A stretch of DNA of 64,000 nt from Oscillospiraceae bacterium Marseille-Q3528 (lineage in GTDB: Bacteria > Bacillota > Clostridia > Lachnospirales > Lachnospiraceae). The notes beneath the pieces were generated by a model. It worked only from the letters and a program-made list of their open reading frames with translations. It did not search any database and was not told where the DNA came from. Location of the stretch: assembly GCA_018223385.1 (NCBI GenBank), contig JAGTTR010000020.1, forward strand, positions 1-64,000, read 5' to 3'. Of the stretch, positions 25,665-35,912 are shown piece by piece (positions within the stretch are counted from its first letter, which is position 1; the number at the start of each line of letters is the position of its first letter). The translations under genes and the position numbers were made by a program.

Positions 25665-26621
25665 ATGGAAAAATTTCAGGTGCGGACGGATCTGGCGCTG
25701 GAAGCCAGGGAACGGTTTGAGGAAGATCATGTGGAGGTGCCGGGGGTGAAGATTGAGGAGCGCTACCGGCAGGAGACGGATATCCGGATCACCCGGGTGG
25801 TCATTGAAACGGAAAATGGTTCCAAAATCATGGGAAAACCGAGGGGCGTCTATGTGACGCTGGAAGCACCGGGCATGTCGGTGCCGGATGAGGGCTATCA
25901 CCGGGAAATTTCCGAGGAGCTGGCCCGCCAGCTAAAGCAGCTTCTGGATGACGGGCAGGAGCAGCTGTCGGTGCTGGTGGTGGGGCTTGGCAACCGGGAG
26001 GTGACGCCGGACGCGCTGGGCCCGGAGGTGGCGGGAAACCTGTGCATTACCAGGCATATCATCAACGAGTACGGGGAGGCTGCCTTTGACGGAGAGCAGG
26101 TGAACCGGATCAGCGCCATCGTGCCGGGGGTCATGGCCCAGACTGGCATGGAGACGCTGGAGATCATCCGGGGCATTGTGGAGCAGACCCATCCCACGGC
26201 TCTTGTGGTGGTGGATGCCCTGGCGGCCCGGAATACGAAGCGGCTGAACCGGACGATCCAGATTTCGGATGCGGGCATCCATCCGGGTTCCGGGGTAGGC
26301 AACCACCGGCAGGCACTGACGAAGGAAACGCTGGGTGTGCCGGTCATCGCCATTGGCGTGCCCACGGTGGTGGATGCAGCCACCATTGCGGCTGATACGA
26401 TGGAAACGCTGGTGGAGGCCATGAGCCAGGCGGAAAGCCTGAAAAATCTGGGTTATACGTTAAGTCAGCTGGATTCTGCGGAAAAATATCAGCTGATCCG
26501 GGAACTGATCTCGCCCCAGCTTAACGGCATGTTTGTGACGCCAAAGGATATCGACGAGACGGTCAAACGGATCAGTTTTACCATTTCCGAGGGCATCAAC
26601 CTGGCGCTGAAAGCAGGATGA
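25665..26621 (+). CDS. gpr: Germination protease GPR
   Basis: A 318-residue protease that degrades small acid-soluble spore proteins when spores germinate. Visible are the N-terminal RTDLALEA region, where autoprocessing of the zymogen occurs in the family, VVGLGNREVTPDALGP near 105-120, PGVMAQTGMET near 155-165, VVDALAARNTKRLN near 186-199 and GSGVGNHR near 215. AGGAGG lies 8 nt before the ATG. It is the first gene of the plus-strand run after rpsT, divergent from it; in Bacillus it is made in the forespore (SigF/SigG). No convincing SigG promoter was identified. Confidence 0.96.
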   Translation: MEKFQVRTDLALEARERFEEDHVEVPGVKIEERYRQETDIRITRVVIETENGSKIMGKPRGVYVTLEAPGMSVPDEGYHREISEELARQLKQLLDDGQEQLSVLVVGLGNREVTPDALGPEVAGNLCITRHIINEYGEAAFDGEQVNRISAIVPGVMAQTGMETLEIIRGIVEQTHPTALVVVDALAARNTKRLNRTIQISDAGIHPGSGVGNHRQALTKETLGVPVIAIGVPTVVDAATIAADTMETLVEAMSQAESLKNLGYTLSQLDSAEKYQLIRELISPQLNGMFVTPKDIDETVKRISFTISEGINLALKAG

Positions 26622-26756
26622 GATCATAAAATCTGATGCAGTAGTTTGTCAGGAAGCATCGGCAGAAAAAAGAATAAAAATAGAACAGGCATCATATATA
26701 TACAACACCCGGGAGCAGGGAAAAGCTGTGCCCGGACATAAAGGTGGTGCCTGTGG

Positions 26757-28205
26757 ATGAGACCCGGTTTTTATAAGGGATTGCATAGAGTGCTGCGGCT
26801 GGCCTGCGGGGCGGCCGGGGTTTATCTGGTATTGAAAAGTTATGCGGTGCTGGGAAAAGGGGAAAATGCCAGCCATGTGAATGCGTTTTTGCAGCAGTTA
26901 GAATATGAGGCCCAGACGGCGGCGGTGCGGCAGGTGCTGCCGGGACTTTTATACCCGGCACAAGCCGGAAAAACCAGTGAGAGCCTGACGGAGGGCATTG
27001 TGCGGGAGGCGTTCCGGCTTATGCCCCTGTACCGGTATGCGGAGCAGGCGCTACTGTATGAGGACGGACAGGAGGAAGAATTTTCGCTGGCCGGGGAGGA
27101 AGCGCTGGGGACAAATGGAAGTCCGCCATCACATAACAGCCAGTCAGGTGCAGATGGTAACGGCCAATCCGACCAGGTGACAGACAACATAGAGAGTGAA
27201 GGACAGATCATGAACAGAAGCAGTGAAGAGTCTGACAATCTGGAAACAAATGGAAGTGATGACGCAATGAATGGACAGTCAACCAACAGTGACGGAACAA
27301 GAAGCGCCGGTACAGGAGAAAACGGGCAGCTGCCCCAGACCCGGGTGGAGCTGGCGGACAGTGGCCTGCCTTCCACAGATGCCGGAACAGACGGGGAAGC
27401 GGCGGTGGAGACTTCCGTGCAGCCTGCGCCCGGCGGCATCGTGTACAGCGCCGCACAGCTGGCGGATTTTGATTTTCTGCTGGATCATTTTTATACGGTG
27501 GATGCTTCCACCGCCATCAGCGGTGCCCTGCTGGACGGTGAGGATCTGCTTTCCAGGGATATGACGGTGGATCATTCCGTGGATGGCCCGGAGATTCTGA
27601 TCTATCATTCCCATTCCCAGGAGGGCTTTGTGGATTCTGAGGAGGGCAATCTGGACACGACCATTGTGGGAGTGGGGGATTATCTGACGGAGCTTCTGGA
27701 AAAAAGGTACGGCTACCGGGTGCTGCACAACCGGGAGGTGTTCGATCTGGTGGACGGGGAGGAAGACCGGAACCGGGCATTTACGCTGTCGGGCAACCGG
27801 GTGAAAGAGCTGATGGAACAATATCCTTCCATTCAGGTCATTCTGGATCTGCACCGGGACGGTTTAAACGAGGGCACCCATCTGGTGACGGACATCAATG
27901 GAAAGCCCACGGCCCGGTTCATGTTTTTCAATGGATTGTCCTACTCCCGGAAAAATGGGGAGATTTCCTATCTGCCCAATCCCTATATTGCGGATAATCT
28001 GGCACTGACCTTACAGCTGCAATTAAAGGCTCAGGAATATTACCCGGGGGTGACGCGGAAGATTTATCTGAAAACGTACCGCTACAACCTGCACCTGTGC
28101 CCGAAGGCCATGCTGGTGGAGTGCGGCGCCCAGACGAACACGCTGGAGGAGGAGAAAAATGCCTGTGAGCCGCTGGCGTCGATTTTACATATGGTATTGC
28201 AATAG
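26757..28205 (+). CDS. spoIIP: Stage II sporulation protein P
   Basis: A 482-residue membrane-anchored cell-wall amidase/endopeptidase of the SpoIIDMP engulfment complex. A membrane segment lies near residues 10-30, then a variable extracytoplasmic stalk with an Asn/Ser/Gly/Asp-rich low-complexity region (~118-215). The catalytic domain carries IYHSHSQEGF near 281-290 (zinc His), VILDLHRDGL near 361-370, and VECGAQTNTLEEE near 459-471 with the catalytic Glu. Only a weak ribosome site (AAGGTGG) is seen. It follows gpr, the usual order in Clostridia. Confidence 0.94.
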   Translation: MRPGFYKGLHRVLRLACGAAGVYLVLKSYAVLGKGENASHVNAFLQQLEYEAQTAAVRQVLPGLLYPAQAGKTSESLTEGIVREAFRLMPLYRYAEQALLYEDGQEEEFSLAGEEALGTNGSPPSHNSQSGADGNGQSDQVTDNIESEGQIMNRSSEESDNLETNGSDDAMNGQSTNSDGTRSAGTGENGQLPQTRVELADSGLPSTDAGTDGEAAVETSVQPAPGGIVYSAAQLADFDFLLDHFYTVDASTAISGALLDGEDLLSRDMTVDHSVDGPEILIYHSHSQEGFVDSEEGNLDTTIVGVGDYLTELLEKRYGYRVLHNREVFDLVDGEEDRNRAFTLSGNRVKELMEQYPSIQVILDLHRDGLNEGTHLVTDINGKPTARFMFFNGLSYSRKNGEISYLPNPYIADNLALTLQLQLKAQEYYPGVTRKIYLKTYRYNLHLCPKAMLVECGAQTNTLEEEKNACEPLASILHMVLQ

Positions 28206-28363
28206 TATGAAAATCATCCTTGAAGCGAGTTGGCTCCTTTGTTATATTTGAAGTAAGAGCCGGATATCGAATGGCATGGTGCGCCCTGCTTTTTGAGCAG
28301 CTACGGGGACGTGAAGATTTTGGGGGGCGGAAATAGATATCCGGGACAAAGGAGGAAAACGGT

Positions 28364-29068
28364 ATGGGGTCTATTTTATACTATGAAGAAAGCGGATCGG
28401 GATTTCCACTGATTCTGCTGCACGGCAACGGGGAGAGCTGTGAATATTTCGTGCATCAGGTGGCACATTATGAGAAATTTTTTCATGTGATTGCCCTGGA
28501 TACACGGGGACAGGGAAAATCACCCCGGGGAATGACGGAATATACCATCAACCAGTTTGCGGAGGATGTGCACGAGTTTATGGAAGAGCATCAGATTGCA
28601 AAAGCGCATGTGCTGGGATTTTCTGACGGCGGCAACATTGCGGTGACCTTTGCGCTGAAATATCCGCAGATGGTGGAAAAGCTGATCCTGGACGGGGCGA
28701 ACATTTTCCCAGAGGGCGTGGAGCAGGATTTCCTGGATCGGGTGGAATTTGCCTATGCCAGAGAGTGTCGGAAAGCGAAGGAAGGGCCGGACGAGGAGAG
28801 CCGGGCGAGGGCAAAAGCTTATGCGGAGCGGCTGCGGCTCATGATCCGGGAGCCACAGATCCAGCCGGAGGAGCTTGCCGTGCTCACCATGCCGGTGCTG
28901 GTCATTGCCGGAACCGAGGACATCATTCTGGAGGATCACACGAAGCTCATCGCGGACAGCCTGCCGGATGGGAAGCTGGTGTGGATCAAGGGGGATCATT
29001 TCATCGCCCGGGACAACCCGGATGATTTCAATGCGGCGGTAGACGAATTTTTAGGTATAAAAAAATGA
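28364..29068 (+). CDS. Alpha/beta hydrolase
   Basis: A 234-residue alpha/beta-fold hydrolase. The oxyanion region LLHGNGE lies near 18-24, the nucleophile Ser in GFSDGG near 86-91, the acidic residue in AGTEDIIL near 186 and the His in KGDHFIARD near 208. Substrate unknown; the fold includes esterases, lactonases and peptidases. AAAGGAGG precedes the ATG. It interrupts the spoIIP-lepA neighbourhood and overlaps a small downstream ORF by 4 nt. Confidence 0.9.
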   Translation: MGSILYYEESGSGFPLILLHGNGESCEYFVHQVAHYEKFFHVIALDTRGQGKSPRGMTEYTINQFAEDVHEFMEEHQIAKAHVLGFSDGGNIAVTFALKYPQMVEKLILDGANIFPEGVEQDFLDRVEFAYARECRKAKEGPDEESRARAKAYAERLRLMIREPQIQPEELAVLTMPVLVIAGTEDIILEDHTKLIADSLPDGKLVWIKGDHFIARDNPDDFNAAVDEFLGIKK

Positions 29069-29220
29069 TGCTCTATCTGTTGTTTTTACTATGCGTCATC
29101 CTTTATTTTGGAAAAATGATGTATAGAAATTATCAAAAAGAAGTCACCACGGCAAAGCGGTGTATATGCATAGGCACAGGCGTTGTTGCAGTTGCTTTCT
29201 TTTTGGTCAGTGAACTGTAA
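29065..29220 (+). CDS. Small 51-residue membrane protein
   Basis: A short ORF starting ATGATG at 29065, overlapping the stop of the hydrolase gene (TGA 29066-29068), which suggests translational coupling. It encodes two hydrophobic segments (about residues 2-16 and 34-49) around a short basic loop ([12 protein letters not shown]). No family was recognised. The coupling and clean two-helix pattern support it as real, but comparative evidence is lacking. Confidence 0.5.
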   Translation: MMLYLLFLLCVILYFGKMMYRNYQKEVTTAKRCICIGTGVVAVAFFLVSEL

Positions 29221-29231
29221 CGGACAGATGC

Positions 29232-29261
29232 TGGACATTCCGTGGACAATTATGCTATACT
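29232..29261 (+). promoter_or_regulatory. lepA promoter
   Basis: TGGACA at 29232-29237, 18-nt spacer, TATACT at 29256-29261, about 60 nt before the lepA start. Confidence 0.55.
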
Positions 29262-29321
29262 TTAACGTGCATTATCATGCATGGCGGCGGGAGCCGCAGC
29301 ATAGTTCAGGAGGAATGTGAA

Positions 29322-31136
29322 ATGGCAGAGTACGATCAGAGCAAAATTCGTAATTTCTGTATCATCGCCCATATTGACCACGGCAAATCCACGCTGGCAG
29401 ACCGGATCATTGAGATGACGGGAACACTTACCAGCCGGGAGATGCAGGCACAGGTGCTGGACAATATGGAACTGGAGCGGGAGCGGGGAATTACCATTAA
29501 AGCGCAGACCGTGCGTAACATATATAAAGCAAAAGACGGGGAGGAGTACGTGTTCAACCTCATCGATACGCCCGGGCATGTGGACTTCAACTACGAGGTG
29601 TCCAGAAGCCTGGCAGCCTGTGACGGCGCGGTGCTGGTGGTGGATGCGGCCCAGGGCATTGAGGCCCAGACGCTGGCCAATGTGTATCTGGCGCTGGATC
29701 ACGATCTGGACATCATTCCGGTGATCAACAAGATCGACCTTCCCAGTGCAGAGCCTCAGCGGGTCATTGACGAGATCGAGGACGTGATCGGACTGGAAGC
29801 CCAGGATGCACCGCTGATTTCCGCGAAAAACGGCATCAACATCGAGGCGGTGCTGGAAGCCATTGTGGAAAAGATCCCCGCGCCCACCGGAGACCCGGAC
29901 GCGCCGCTGCAGGCGCTGATCTTCGACTCCCTGTATGATTCCTACAAGGGCGTCATCATTTTCTGCCGGATCAAAGAAGGCCGTGTGCGAAAAGGTACCC
30001 GGATCCGGATGATGGCCACCGGCGCGGTGGAGGAAGTGGTGGAAGTCGGCTATTTTGGTGCGGGACAGTTTATCCCCTGCGAGGAGCTGGCGGCAGGCAT
30101 GGTTGGTTACATCACTGCCAGCCTGAAAAATGTAAAACAGACCCGGGTGGGTGATACGGTGACGGATGAGGACCGGCCCTGTGCAGAACCGCTGCCGGGC
30201 TACAAGAAGGTACAGCCCATGGTGTACTGCGGCCTGTATCCGGCGGACGGCGCCAAGTACCCGGATCTGCGGGATGCGCTGGAGAAGCTGCAGCTCAACG
30301 ATGCTTCTTTGCAGTTCGAGCCGGAGACATCCATTGCGCTGGGCTTTGGTTTCCGCTGCGGTTTTCTGGGGCTTTTGCACCTGGAAATCATCCAGGAGCG
30401 GCTGGAGCGGGAGTACAATCTGGATCTGGTGACGACGGCGCCGGGCGTTGTGTACCGGGTATACAAGACCAACGGCGATATGATCGAGCTGACGAATCCG
30501 TCCAACCTGCCGGATCCGTCGGAGATCGACCACATGGAGGAGCCCATGGTGGATGCGGAGATCATGGTGACCAAGGAATTCATCGGTTCCATCATGGATC
30601 TTTGCCAGGAGCGCCGCGGCACTTATGTGAGCATGGAATATATGGAAGAAAACCGTGCACTGTTAAAATACGAGCTGCCGCTGAACGAGATCATCTATGA
30701 TTTCTTTGATGCGCTGAAATCCCGTTCCCGGGGCTATGCATCCTTCGACTATGAGATCAAGGGCTACAAGACGTCCCAGCTGGTGAAGCTGGACATCCTC
30801 ATCAACAAGGAAGAGGTGGATGCCCTGTCTTTCATCGTGTTTGAGGGTACGGCCTACGAGCGGGCGAGAAAAATGTGCGAGAAGCTGAAGGAGGAGATTC
30901 CCCGTCAGCTGTTTGAAATTCCGATCCAGGCAGCCGTGGGCAGCAAGATCATTGCCCGTGAAACAGTAAAAGCCATGCGCAAAGATGTGCTGGCCAAGTG
31001 CTATGGCGGTGATATCAGCCGTAAGAGAAAGCTTCTGGAAAAACAGAAGGAAGGCAAGAAGCGGATGCGCCAGGTGGGCAATGTGGAGATCCCGCAGAAG
31101 GCGTTTATGGCAGTGCTGAAGCTGGATGACGAGTAA
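29322..31136 (+). CDS. lepA: Elongation factor 4 (LepA) GTPase
   Basis: A 604-residue translational GTPase that acts on ribosomes, affecting initiation and back-translocation. The G1 motif AHIDHGKST is near residues 14-22, the effector region [20 protein letters not shown] near 45-64, G3 DTPGHVDF near 81-88, and G4 NKID near 135-138. The C-terminal LepA-specific domain ends with [23 protein letters not shown]. The ATG at 29322 has AGGAGG 8 nt upstream. Followed by the M24 peptidase after an RNA hairpin region. Confidence 0.97.
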   Translation: MAEYDQSKIRNFCIIAHIDHGKSTLADRIIEMTGTLTSREMQAQVLDNMELERERGITIKAQTVRNIYKAKDGEEYVFNLIDTPGHVDFNYEVSRSLAACDGAVLVVDAAQGIEAQTLANVYLALDHDLDIIPVINKIDLPSAEPQRVIDEIEDVIGLEAQDAPLISAKNGINIEAVLEAIVEKIPAPTGDPDAPLQALIFDSLYDSYKGVIIFCRIKEGRVRKGTRIRMMATGAVEEVVEVGYFGAGQFIPCEELAAGMVGYITASLKNVKQTRVGDTVTDEDRPCAEPLPGYKKVQPMVYCGLYPADGAKYPDLRDALEKLQLNDASLQFEPETSIALGFGFRCGFLGLLHLEIIQERLEREYNLDLVTTAPGVVYRVYKTNGDMIELTNPSNLPDPSEIDHMEEPMVDAEIMVTKEFIGSIMDLCQERRGTYVSMEYMEENRALLKYELPLNEIIYDFFDALKSRSRGYASFDYEIKGYKTSQLVKLDILINKEEVDALSFIVFEGTAYERARKMCEKLKEEIPRQLFEIPIQAAVGSKIIARETVKAMRKDVLAKCYGGDISRKRKLLEKQKEGKKRMRQVGNVEIPQKAFMAVLKLDDE

Positions 31137-31142
31137 ATAGAA

Positions 31143-31174
31143 GAATTGTGAGAGTGCGAAGCACGGAACAATTC
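31143..31174. repeat. Intergenic compound hairpin
   Basis: GAATTGT (31143-31149) pairs with ACAATTC (31168-31174), enclosing an inner hairpin GTGC-GAA-GCAC (31154-31164). No T-run follows, so it is not a classical terminator; it could be a small mobile repeat or an RNA-processing or stability element between lepA and the peptidase gene. Confidence 0.5.
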
Positions 31175-31226
31175 GGTGGCATTATAAATAATGAATGATA
31201 GAGAAAATCAGAGAGAAGGAAGCAAT

Positions 31227-32306
31227 ATGCAGCAGGAGAGAATCAACAGAGTTTGCGAGGAAATGAAAAAGGACGGGATCAGTCAGCTGCTTGTGACAGA
31301 TCCGATGGCTATTTTTTATCTGACAGATAAGTGGCTGGTGCCGGGAGAGCGGATGTACGGCCTGTACCTCAATGTGGAGGGCGGCCGCTGCCTGATCATC
31401 AATGAGCTGTTCCCGGTGCACGAGGATCTGGGCATGGATATCCTCTGCTATAAAGATACGGATGATTCCATGGCACTGCTGGCGAAGCGTCTGCTGCCCG
31501 GTACCCTGGGCGTGGACAAGAATATGGCTGCCCATTTTCTGCTGGAGCTGATGGCTCAGTGGAAGGGCCAGGTGGTCAACGGTTCTCTCATTGTTGACCG
31601 GGTGCGCCGGTGCAAGGATGCGGAGGAAATCCGCCGGATGCGCCAGGTGTCTCTCATCAACGATGCGGTGATGGAAGACCTGTGGGGCCATGTGGACGAG
31701 CATACCTCCGAGGCAGAACTGGCAAAAATCTGTGAGCAGCTGCAGATCGCCCACGGCTGCGAGACGGTTTCCTTTGAGGCCATCACGGCATTTGGCGCCA
31801 ACTGCGCGGATCCTCACCACGCCAATGACGGCACACTGGGAAAGCCGGGAGACAGCGTGGTGCTGGACATTGGCGGCCGGAAGGATTCCTACTGCTCCGA
31901 CATGACCCGTACCGTTTTCCTGGGGGAGGCAAGCCCCAAGGCCAGAGAAGTGTATGAGATTGTAAAGGAGGCCAATCTGCGGGGCATCCAGGCGGCAAAG
32001 CCGGGGGCCAGATTCTGTGATGTGGATGCGGCAGCCAGAGATTATATCACCTCCAAGGGCTATGGCCCATATTTCACCCACCGGACCGGCCACTGCATCG
32101 GGCTGGACTGCCACGAGGCCGGGGACGTATCCGGGGCCAACGAGGAAGTGTTAAAGCCGGGCATGTGCTTTTCTGTGGAGCCGGGCATCTATCTGCCGGG
32201 TGAGTTCGGCGTGCGCATTGAGGATCTGGTGCTCATCACCGAGGATGGCTGCGAGGTGTTAAACCATCTGAGCAAGGATCTGAAAATCATTCCGTTGAAA
32301 AGATAA
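31227..32306 (+). CDS. M24 family Xaa-Pro aminopeptidase/dipeptidase
   Basis: A 359-residue cytosolic peptidase of the pita-bread fold, cleaving peptides next to proline. An N-terminal creatinase-like domain covers ~1-125. The catalytic domain shows the five metal ligands: Asp in VVLDIGG, Asp in CSDMTRT, His in HRTGHCIG, Glu in SVEPGIY and Glu in VRIEDL. ATG 31227 with AAGGA is preferred over an upstream in-frame ATG at 31191. It lies between lepA and hemW. Confidence 0.92.
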   Translation: MQQERINRVCEEMKKDGISQLLVTDPMAIFYLTDKWLVPGERMYGLYLNVEGGRCLIINELFPVHEDLGMDILCYKDTDDSMALLAKRLLPGTLGVDKNMAAHFLLELMAQWKGQVVNGSLIVDRVRRCKDAEEIRRMRQVSLINDAVMEDLWGHVDEHTSEAELAKICEQLQIAHGCETVSFEAITAFGANCADPHHANDGTLGKPGDSVVLDIGGRKDSYCSDMTRTVFLGEASPKAREVYEIVKEANLRGIQAAKPGARFCDVDAAARDYITSKGYGPYFTHRTGHCIGLDCHEAGDVSGANEEVLKPGMCFSVEPGIYLPGEFGVRIEDLVLITEDGCEVLNHLSKDLKIIPLKR

Positions 32307-32349
32307 GGATGCATGGTACAGTCCTGAAAAGTGGAAGAAGGAATACGTG

Positions 32350-33561
32350 ATGGAATCTGGGAAAAAGATGCAGGAAAACAGAAAACCGGGAGAAGCAGGC
32401 GAAACGAAAGCCGAGCTTGGCATCTACATCCACATTCCATTTTGTGTCAGAAAATGTGCCTACTGCGATTTTCTGTCGACTCCTGCATCGGAAGCAGTGT
32501 GGGAGCAGTATGTCCAGGCGCTGCTTTCGGAGATCGAAAGCAAAAATGCCGGGAAAAAAGACCGGATCGTGACGAGTATCTTTTTTGGCGGCGGCACCCC
32601 TTCCCTGCTGGATGTTACCCAGACAGAACGGATCCTTTCTGCCCTGCGGCGGGAATTTGTCCTGTCGCCGGAGGCGGAGATCACCACAGAGGCCAATCCG
32701 GGCACGCTGGATCTGGAAAAACTCGCCGCCTATCGCCGGATGGGCTTCAACCGTTTAAGCATCGGGGCTCAGAGCTTTGACGATGAGCTTCTGCGTACCC
32801 TGGGCCGGATCCACACAGCGGCGGATTTCCGGGCATGTTATGCCTGGGCCAGACAGGCCGGATTTAAGAATATTAATATAGATCTGATGGCAGCCCTGCC
32901 GGGACAGACCCGGGAGGGCTTTTGTGCTGCGCTGAAAGAAGCGGTGGCGCTGGCCCCGGAGCATCTGTCGGTGTACAGCCTGATTGTGGAGGAAGGGACG
33001 CCTTTTTACGACCGGTATGAGGACGATGTACTGCTGCGGGAGCAGGGAAAGTTGCCGGTGTATCTGCCGGACGAGGAAGCTGAGCGGGGCATGTACGCGG
33101 ATGCGGAAGCGCTGCTTGGGGCTGCCGGGTATGGGCACTATGAGATTTCCAACTATGCGAAGCCGGGCTTTGTGTGCCGCCACAACGACAACTGCTGGCT
33201 GAGGAAGGAGTATGTGGGCTTTGGCATCGGCGCAGCCTCCCTTTATGAGGAATGTCGGTTCACCAATCACCGAAATCTGGAACGGTATGTGCAGGGAGAT
33301 TTCACACCGGAGAGCCGGGAAGTGTTGTCCCTGCGGGAGCAGATGGAGGAAACCATGTTTCTGGGGCTGCGGCGGACAACTGGCGTGTCGGCGGCAGATT
33401 TTGCCCGGACGTTCGGTGTGGATATGCGGGAAATCTATGGACGGCAGCTGGAAAAGTACGAGGCAGAAGGGCTGCTGATGATCCGCGACGGGCAGGTTTT
33501 TCTTACGGAGCGGGGCCGGGATCTGGCCAATTACGTGATGGAGGGATTCCTGGAAGAATAA
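32350..33561 (+). CDS. hemW: Radical SAM heme chaperone HemW
   Basis: A 403-residue radical SAM protein related to coproporphyrinogen dehydrogenase. The 4Fe-4S binding motif CVRKCAYC (C32, C36, C39) follows YIHIPF, and the next residues are DF instead of the further cysteine of true HemN, which fits HemW. GGGTPSLL near 81-88 contributes to SAM binding; a C-terminal HemN-like domain is present. HemW inserts heme into respiratory proteins in other bacteria; it is also common in Clostridia with few hemoproteins. ATG 32350 has AAGGA 7 nt upstream. Confidence 0.92.
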   Translation: MESGKKMQENRKPGEAGETKAELGIYIHIPFCVRKCAYCDFLSTPASEAVWEQYVQALLSEIESKNAGKKDRIVTSIFFGGGTPSLLDVTQTERILSALRREFVLSPEAEITTEANPGTLDLEKLAAYRRMGFNRLSIGAQSFDDELLRTLGRIHTAADFRACYAWARQAGFKNINIDLMAALPGQTREGFCAALKEAVALAPEHLSVYSLIVEEGTPFYDRYEDDVLLREQGKLPVYLPDEEAERGMYADAEALLGAAGYGHYEISNYAKPGFVCRHNDNCWLRKEYVGFGIGAASLYEECRFTNHRNLERYVQGDFTPESREVLSLREQMEETMFLGLRRTTGVSAADFARTFGVDMREIYGRQLEKYEAEGLLMIRDGQVFLTERGRDLANYVMEGFLEE

Positions 33562-33795
33562 CGATCATAAATGGATCAGGGATGTGCAATGCATGACGAT
33601 ATACAAGATGAAAGATGCGATCGGTGGCAGGTAATGCTTTCGGGCTGGCAGTGTTATTGCGATGAATCACAATGACAGAGCTTATAGTAATGGCAGATAC
33701 AGATTGTGGCATCGAGATAGGAAATGCTTCGGGATAGGCGAGGGCAAGGAAGTGGCAATGGGGAAAATGTGTAGAACAGGAGTGGGGAGAATACA

Positions 33796-34356
33796 ATGAA
33801 TTATATAGAAGAAATCCGAAATTTTGTTCCGGGCTGTGAACAGGAGGAGAAGGACCGGGCGCTGATGCTGGCGGCCTGGAAAACTTATGGGGATGCGATC
33901 CTGGAGCGCTCCTGTGAGCTGTTTCATCTTACCGCGTCGTCCATGATCTTCAACCGGGAGCGGACGAAGGTGCTCATGGCGTACCACAATATTTTTCAGT
34001 CCTGGGCCTGGACCGGCGGACATGCCGACGGAGAGCCGGACGGGCTGGTGACTGCGCTGAAAGAGGCAAGGGAAGAGACGGGCATCCAGACCATCCGTCC
34101 GTTGCAGAAGGAATTGGCTGCGGTGGACATCCTGGAGGTGCGGCGGCATATCAAGCGGGGCAAATTTGTCAACGCTCATCTGCATTTCAATCTGACATAT
34201 CTGTGCGAAGCGGACGAGACGGAAGCCCTGCAGGTGTGCGAAGGGGAGAACAGTCAGGTGGGCTGGCTGCCCATAGAGCAGTTAAGGCAGCAGGTGAGTG
34301 AGGCCCACATGCTGCCTGTGTATGAGAAGCTAATCAGGCGCGGACTGACACTTTGA
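33796..34356 (+). CDS. Nudix hydrolase
   Basis: A 186-residue Nudix-fold protein. The Nudix box reads GGHADGE followed by eight residues and KEAREETGI (about 75-98): the usual R-E-U pair is K-E and the spacing is one residue longer than the strict G-x5-E-x7 pattern, but the REExxG metal ligands are present. It probably hydrolyses a nucleoside-diphosphate-linked compound; substrate unknown. A 234-nt noncoding stretch precedes it with no recognised feature other than GGGGAG near the start. Its stop abuts that of the next gene. Confidence 0.88.
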   Translation: MNYIEEIRNFVPGCEQEEKDRALMLAAWKTYGDAILERSCELFHLTASSMIFNRERTKVLMAYHNIFQSWAWTGGHADGEPDGLVTALKEAREETGIQTIRPLQKELAAVDILEVRRHIKRGKFVNAHLHFNLTYLCEADETEALQVCEGENSQVGWLPIEQLRQQVSEAHMLPVYEKLIRRGLTL

Positions 34357-34920
34357 TCATTCAGCCCCTAACTTTACAAAGATCGGCTCATGATGCACAG
34401 CCGGGAGAAATTTTTCCAGAATATCGTTGGTTTTCATTTTCAGGCTGGATGTGTTGATGCACGGGTGACAGCCGAAATACTCGTCCTTCACCACATCCTC
34501 GTCGATGAGCAGCTGCACGCGATTGTCCGTGTCATTCATAAGCCCCAGGACAGTGACGGAGCCGGGGGTCAGGTCAAGAAACTGCTCCATGTATTCTTCT
34601 GAGGCGAAGGAAAGTCTGGCGGAACCGATCTGGGCGGACAGCTCTTTCGTGCGGAAGGGCTTGCTGCCGGGCATGAGCAGCAGGTAGAACTGGGTCTTTT
34701 GCCGGTTGCACAGGAATAGATTTTTACAGATCTCCATGCCCAGGAGCGCATCGACGCCCTGGCAGGCTTCGATGGTCATGGCCGCCTCGTGGTCTACCCG
34801 GACGAACGGAATGGAAAGCCTGTCCAGCAGGTCATAGGTGTGGATTTCTTTTGGCAGGCGTCCGGTCTCGTCGGCGGGACGTCCCTCATAAACGGTGGTA
34901 TCTATGTGTAAGTCACTCAT
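34357..34920 (-). CDS. ProX/PrdX-type aminoacyl-tRNA deacylase (YbaK-like)
   Basis: A 187-residue protein of the YbaK/ProRS-insertion-like family, which hydrolyses misacylated tRNA such as Ala-tRNA(Pro). Seen are FVRVDHEAAMTIEA near 40-53, the conserved lysine region EICKNLFLCNRQK near 63-75, FASEEYMEQFLDLTPGSVTVLGL near 105-127 and FGCHPCINTSSLK near 149-161. A trans-editing factor of translation is the likely role. Converges with the Nudix gene with no gap, so no terminator separates them. Ribosome site AGGAGG upstream of the ATG. Confidence 0.9.
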   Translation of the reverse strand: MSDLHIDTTVYEGRPADETGRLPKEIHTYDLLDRLSIPFVRVDHEAAMTIEACQGVDALLGMEICKNLFLCNRQKTQFYLLLMPGSKPFRTKELSAQIGSARLSFASEEYMEQFLDLTPGSVTVLGLMNDTDNRVQLLIDEDVVKDEYFGCHPCINTSSLKMKTNDILEKFLPAVHHEPIFVKLGAE

Positions 34921-35210
34921 GGTTCAAACCTCCTGAATTTTTAAATGATATACGAAAAAACTTCCGATGATCTTTTTGTTAAGAATAGCAAACTCCCCCG
35001 TTGGATGCAAGAAAATTTTCAGGCGGCTTAAGAATTCAGTAAGGATTTCTCCTTCTGTTTTGTGTTAGAATTAGAATGAGTACAGATAAAAGGAAAAAAT
35101 GAAAGATAAGAGATTCCCATACACTGGCCGTATCCTGTGTGATTTGTTGATAGATTGGTTGTGTTATGGGATATTGTGGAATGATATAGTAAGAGAGGCA
35201 GGAAAATGAT

Positions 35211-35912
35211 ATGCAGGAAACAAAGATTCTTGTGGTGGACGATGAGAAGGAGATCGCGGATCTGATCGAGATTTATCTGGTCAGTGACGGCTACAAAGTA
35301 TACAAGGCGTACAATGCAGCGGACGGCCTGGATATTCTGGCAAAAGAGGACATCAAGCTGGTGCTGCTGGACATCATGATGCCGGGGATGGACGGGCTTG
35401 CCATGTGCCGGAAGATCCGGGAGACGAGCAACATACCCATTATTATTTTAAGTGCCAAGTCCACCGACCTGGACAAGATCCTGGGGCTGGGCACAGGTGC
35501 CGACGATTATGTGACGAAGCCCTTCAACCCGCTGGAACTGACCGCCCGGGTGAAATCCCAGCTGCGTCGGTTTACCCAGCTGAATCCCGGCAGTGACAAG
35601 GGAAAGCCGGAGACGGAGATCCAGATCCGGGGGCTGGTGATCAACAAGGAGAATCACAAGGTGGTCGTGTACGGCGAAGAAGTGAAGCTGACACCCATCG
35701 AGTTCGACATTCTGTACCTGCTGGCGTCCAACCCGGGGCGGGTGTTCAGCACCGATGAGATTTTTGAGCGGGTGTGGAACGAGAAGGTCTATGAAGCAAA
35801 CAACACGGTGATGGTGCACATCCGGCGACTGCGCGGCAAGATGAAGGAGGATACCAGAACCGAGAAGATTATCACGACGGTATGGGGAGTGGGATACAAA
35901 ATTGAGCGATGA
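35211..35912 (+). CDS. OmpR/VanR-like response regulator
   Basis: A 233-residue regulator: receiver with D10-D11, phospho-acceptor D54 in LLDIMMPGMDG, SAKS and TKPF; winged-helix domain from about 130 ending in TTVWGVGYKIER. It is VanR/RegX-like. It overlaps the kinase gene by 11 nt and forms one apparent operon with the membrane protein and ABC exporter downstream. The 290-nt upstream gap is AT-rich with no clear promoter match. Confidence 0.93.
   Translation: MQETKILVVDDEKEIADLIEIYLVSDGYKVYKAYNAADGLDILAKEDIKLVLLDIMMPGMDGLAMCRKIRETSNIPIIILSAKSTDLDKILGLGTGADDYVTKPFNPLELTARVKSQLRRFTQLNPGSDKGKPETEIQIRGLVINKENHKVVVYGEEVKLTPIEFDILYLLASNPGRVFSTDEIFERVWNEKVYEANNTVMVHIRRLRGKMKEDTRTEKIITTVWGVGYKIER

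Noticed and set aside
28240..28330. Third copy of the ACAGTTCA repeat before the alpha/beta hydrolase gene
   Set aside because: CGAATGGC, GCGCC and TGAGCAGCT resemble the internal strings, but the inverted ends are missing, so the match may be chance.
33562..33795. Small gene or RNA between hemW and the Nudix gene
   Set aside because: No ribosome-site-led ORF, promoter with correct spacing or stable hairpin was found in this stretch.
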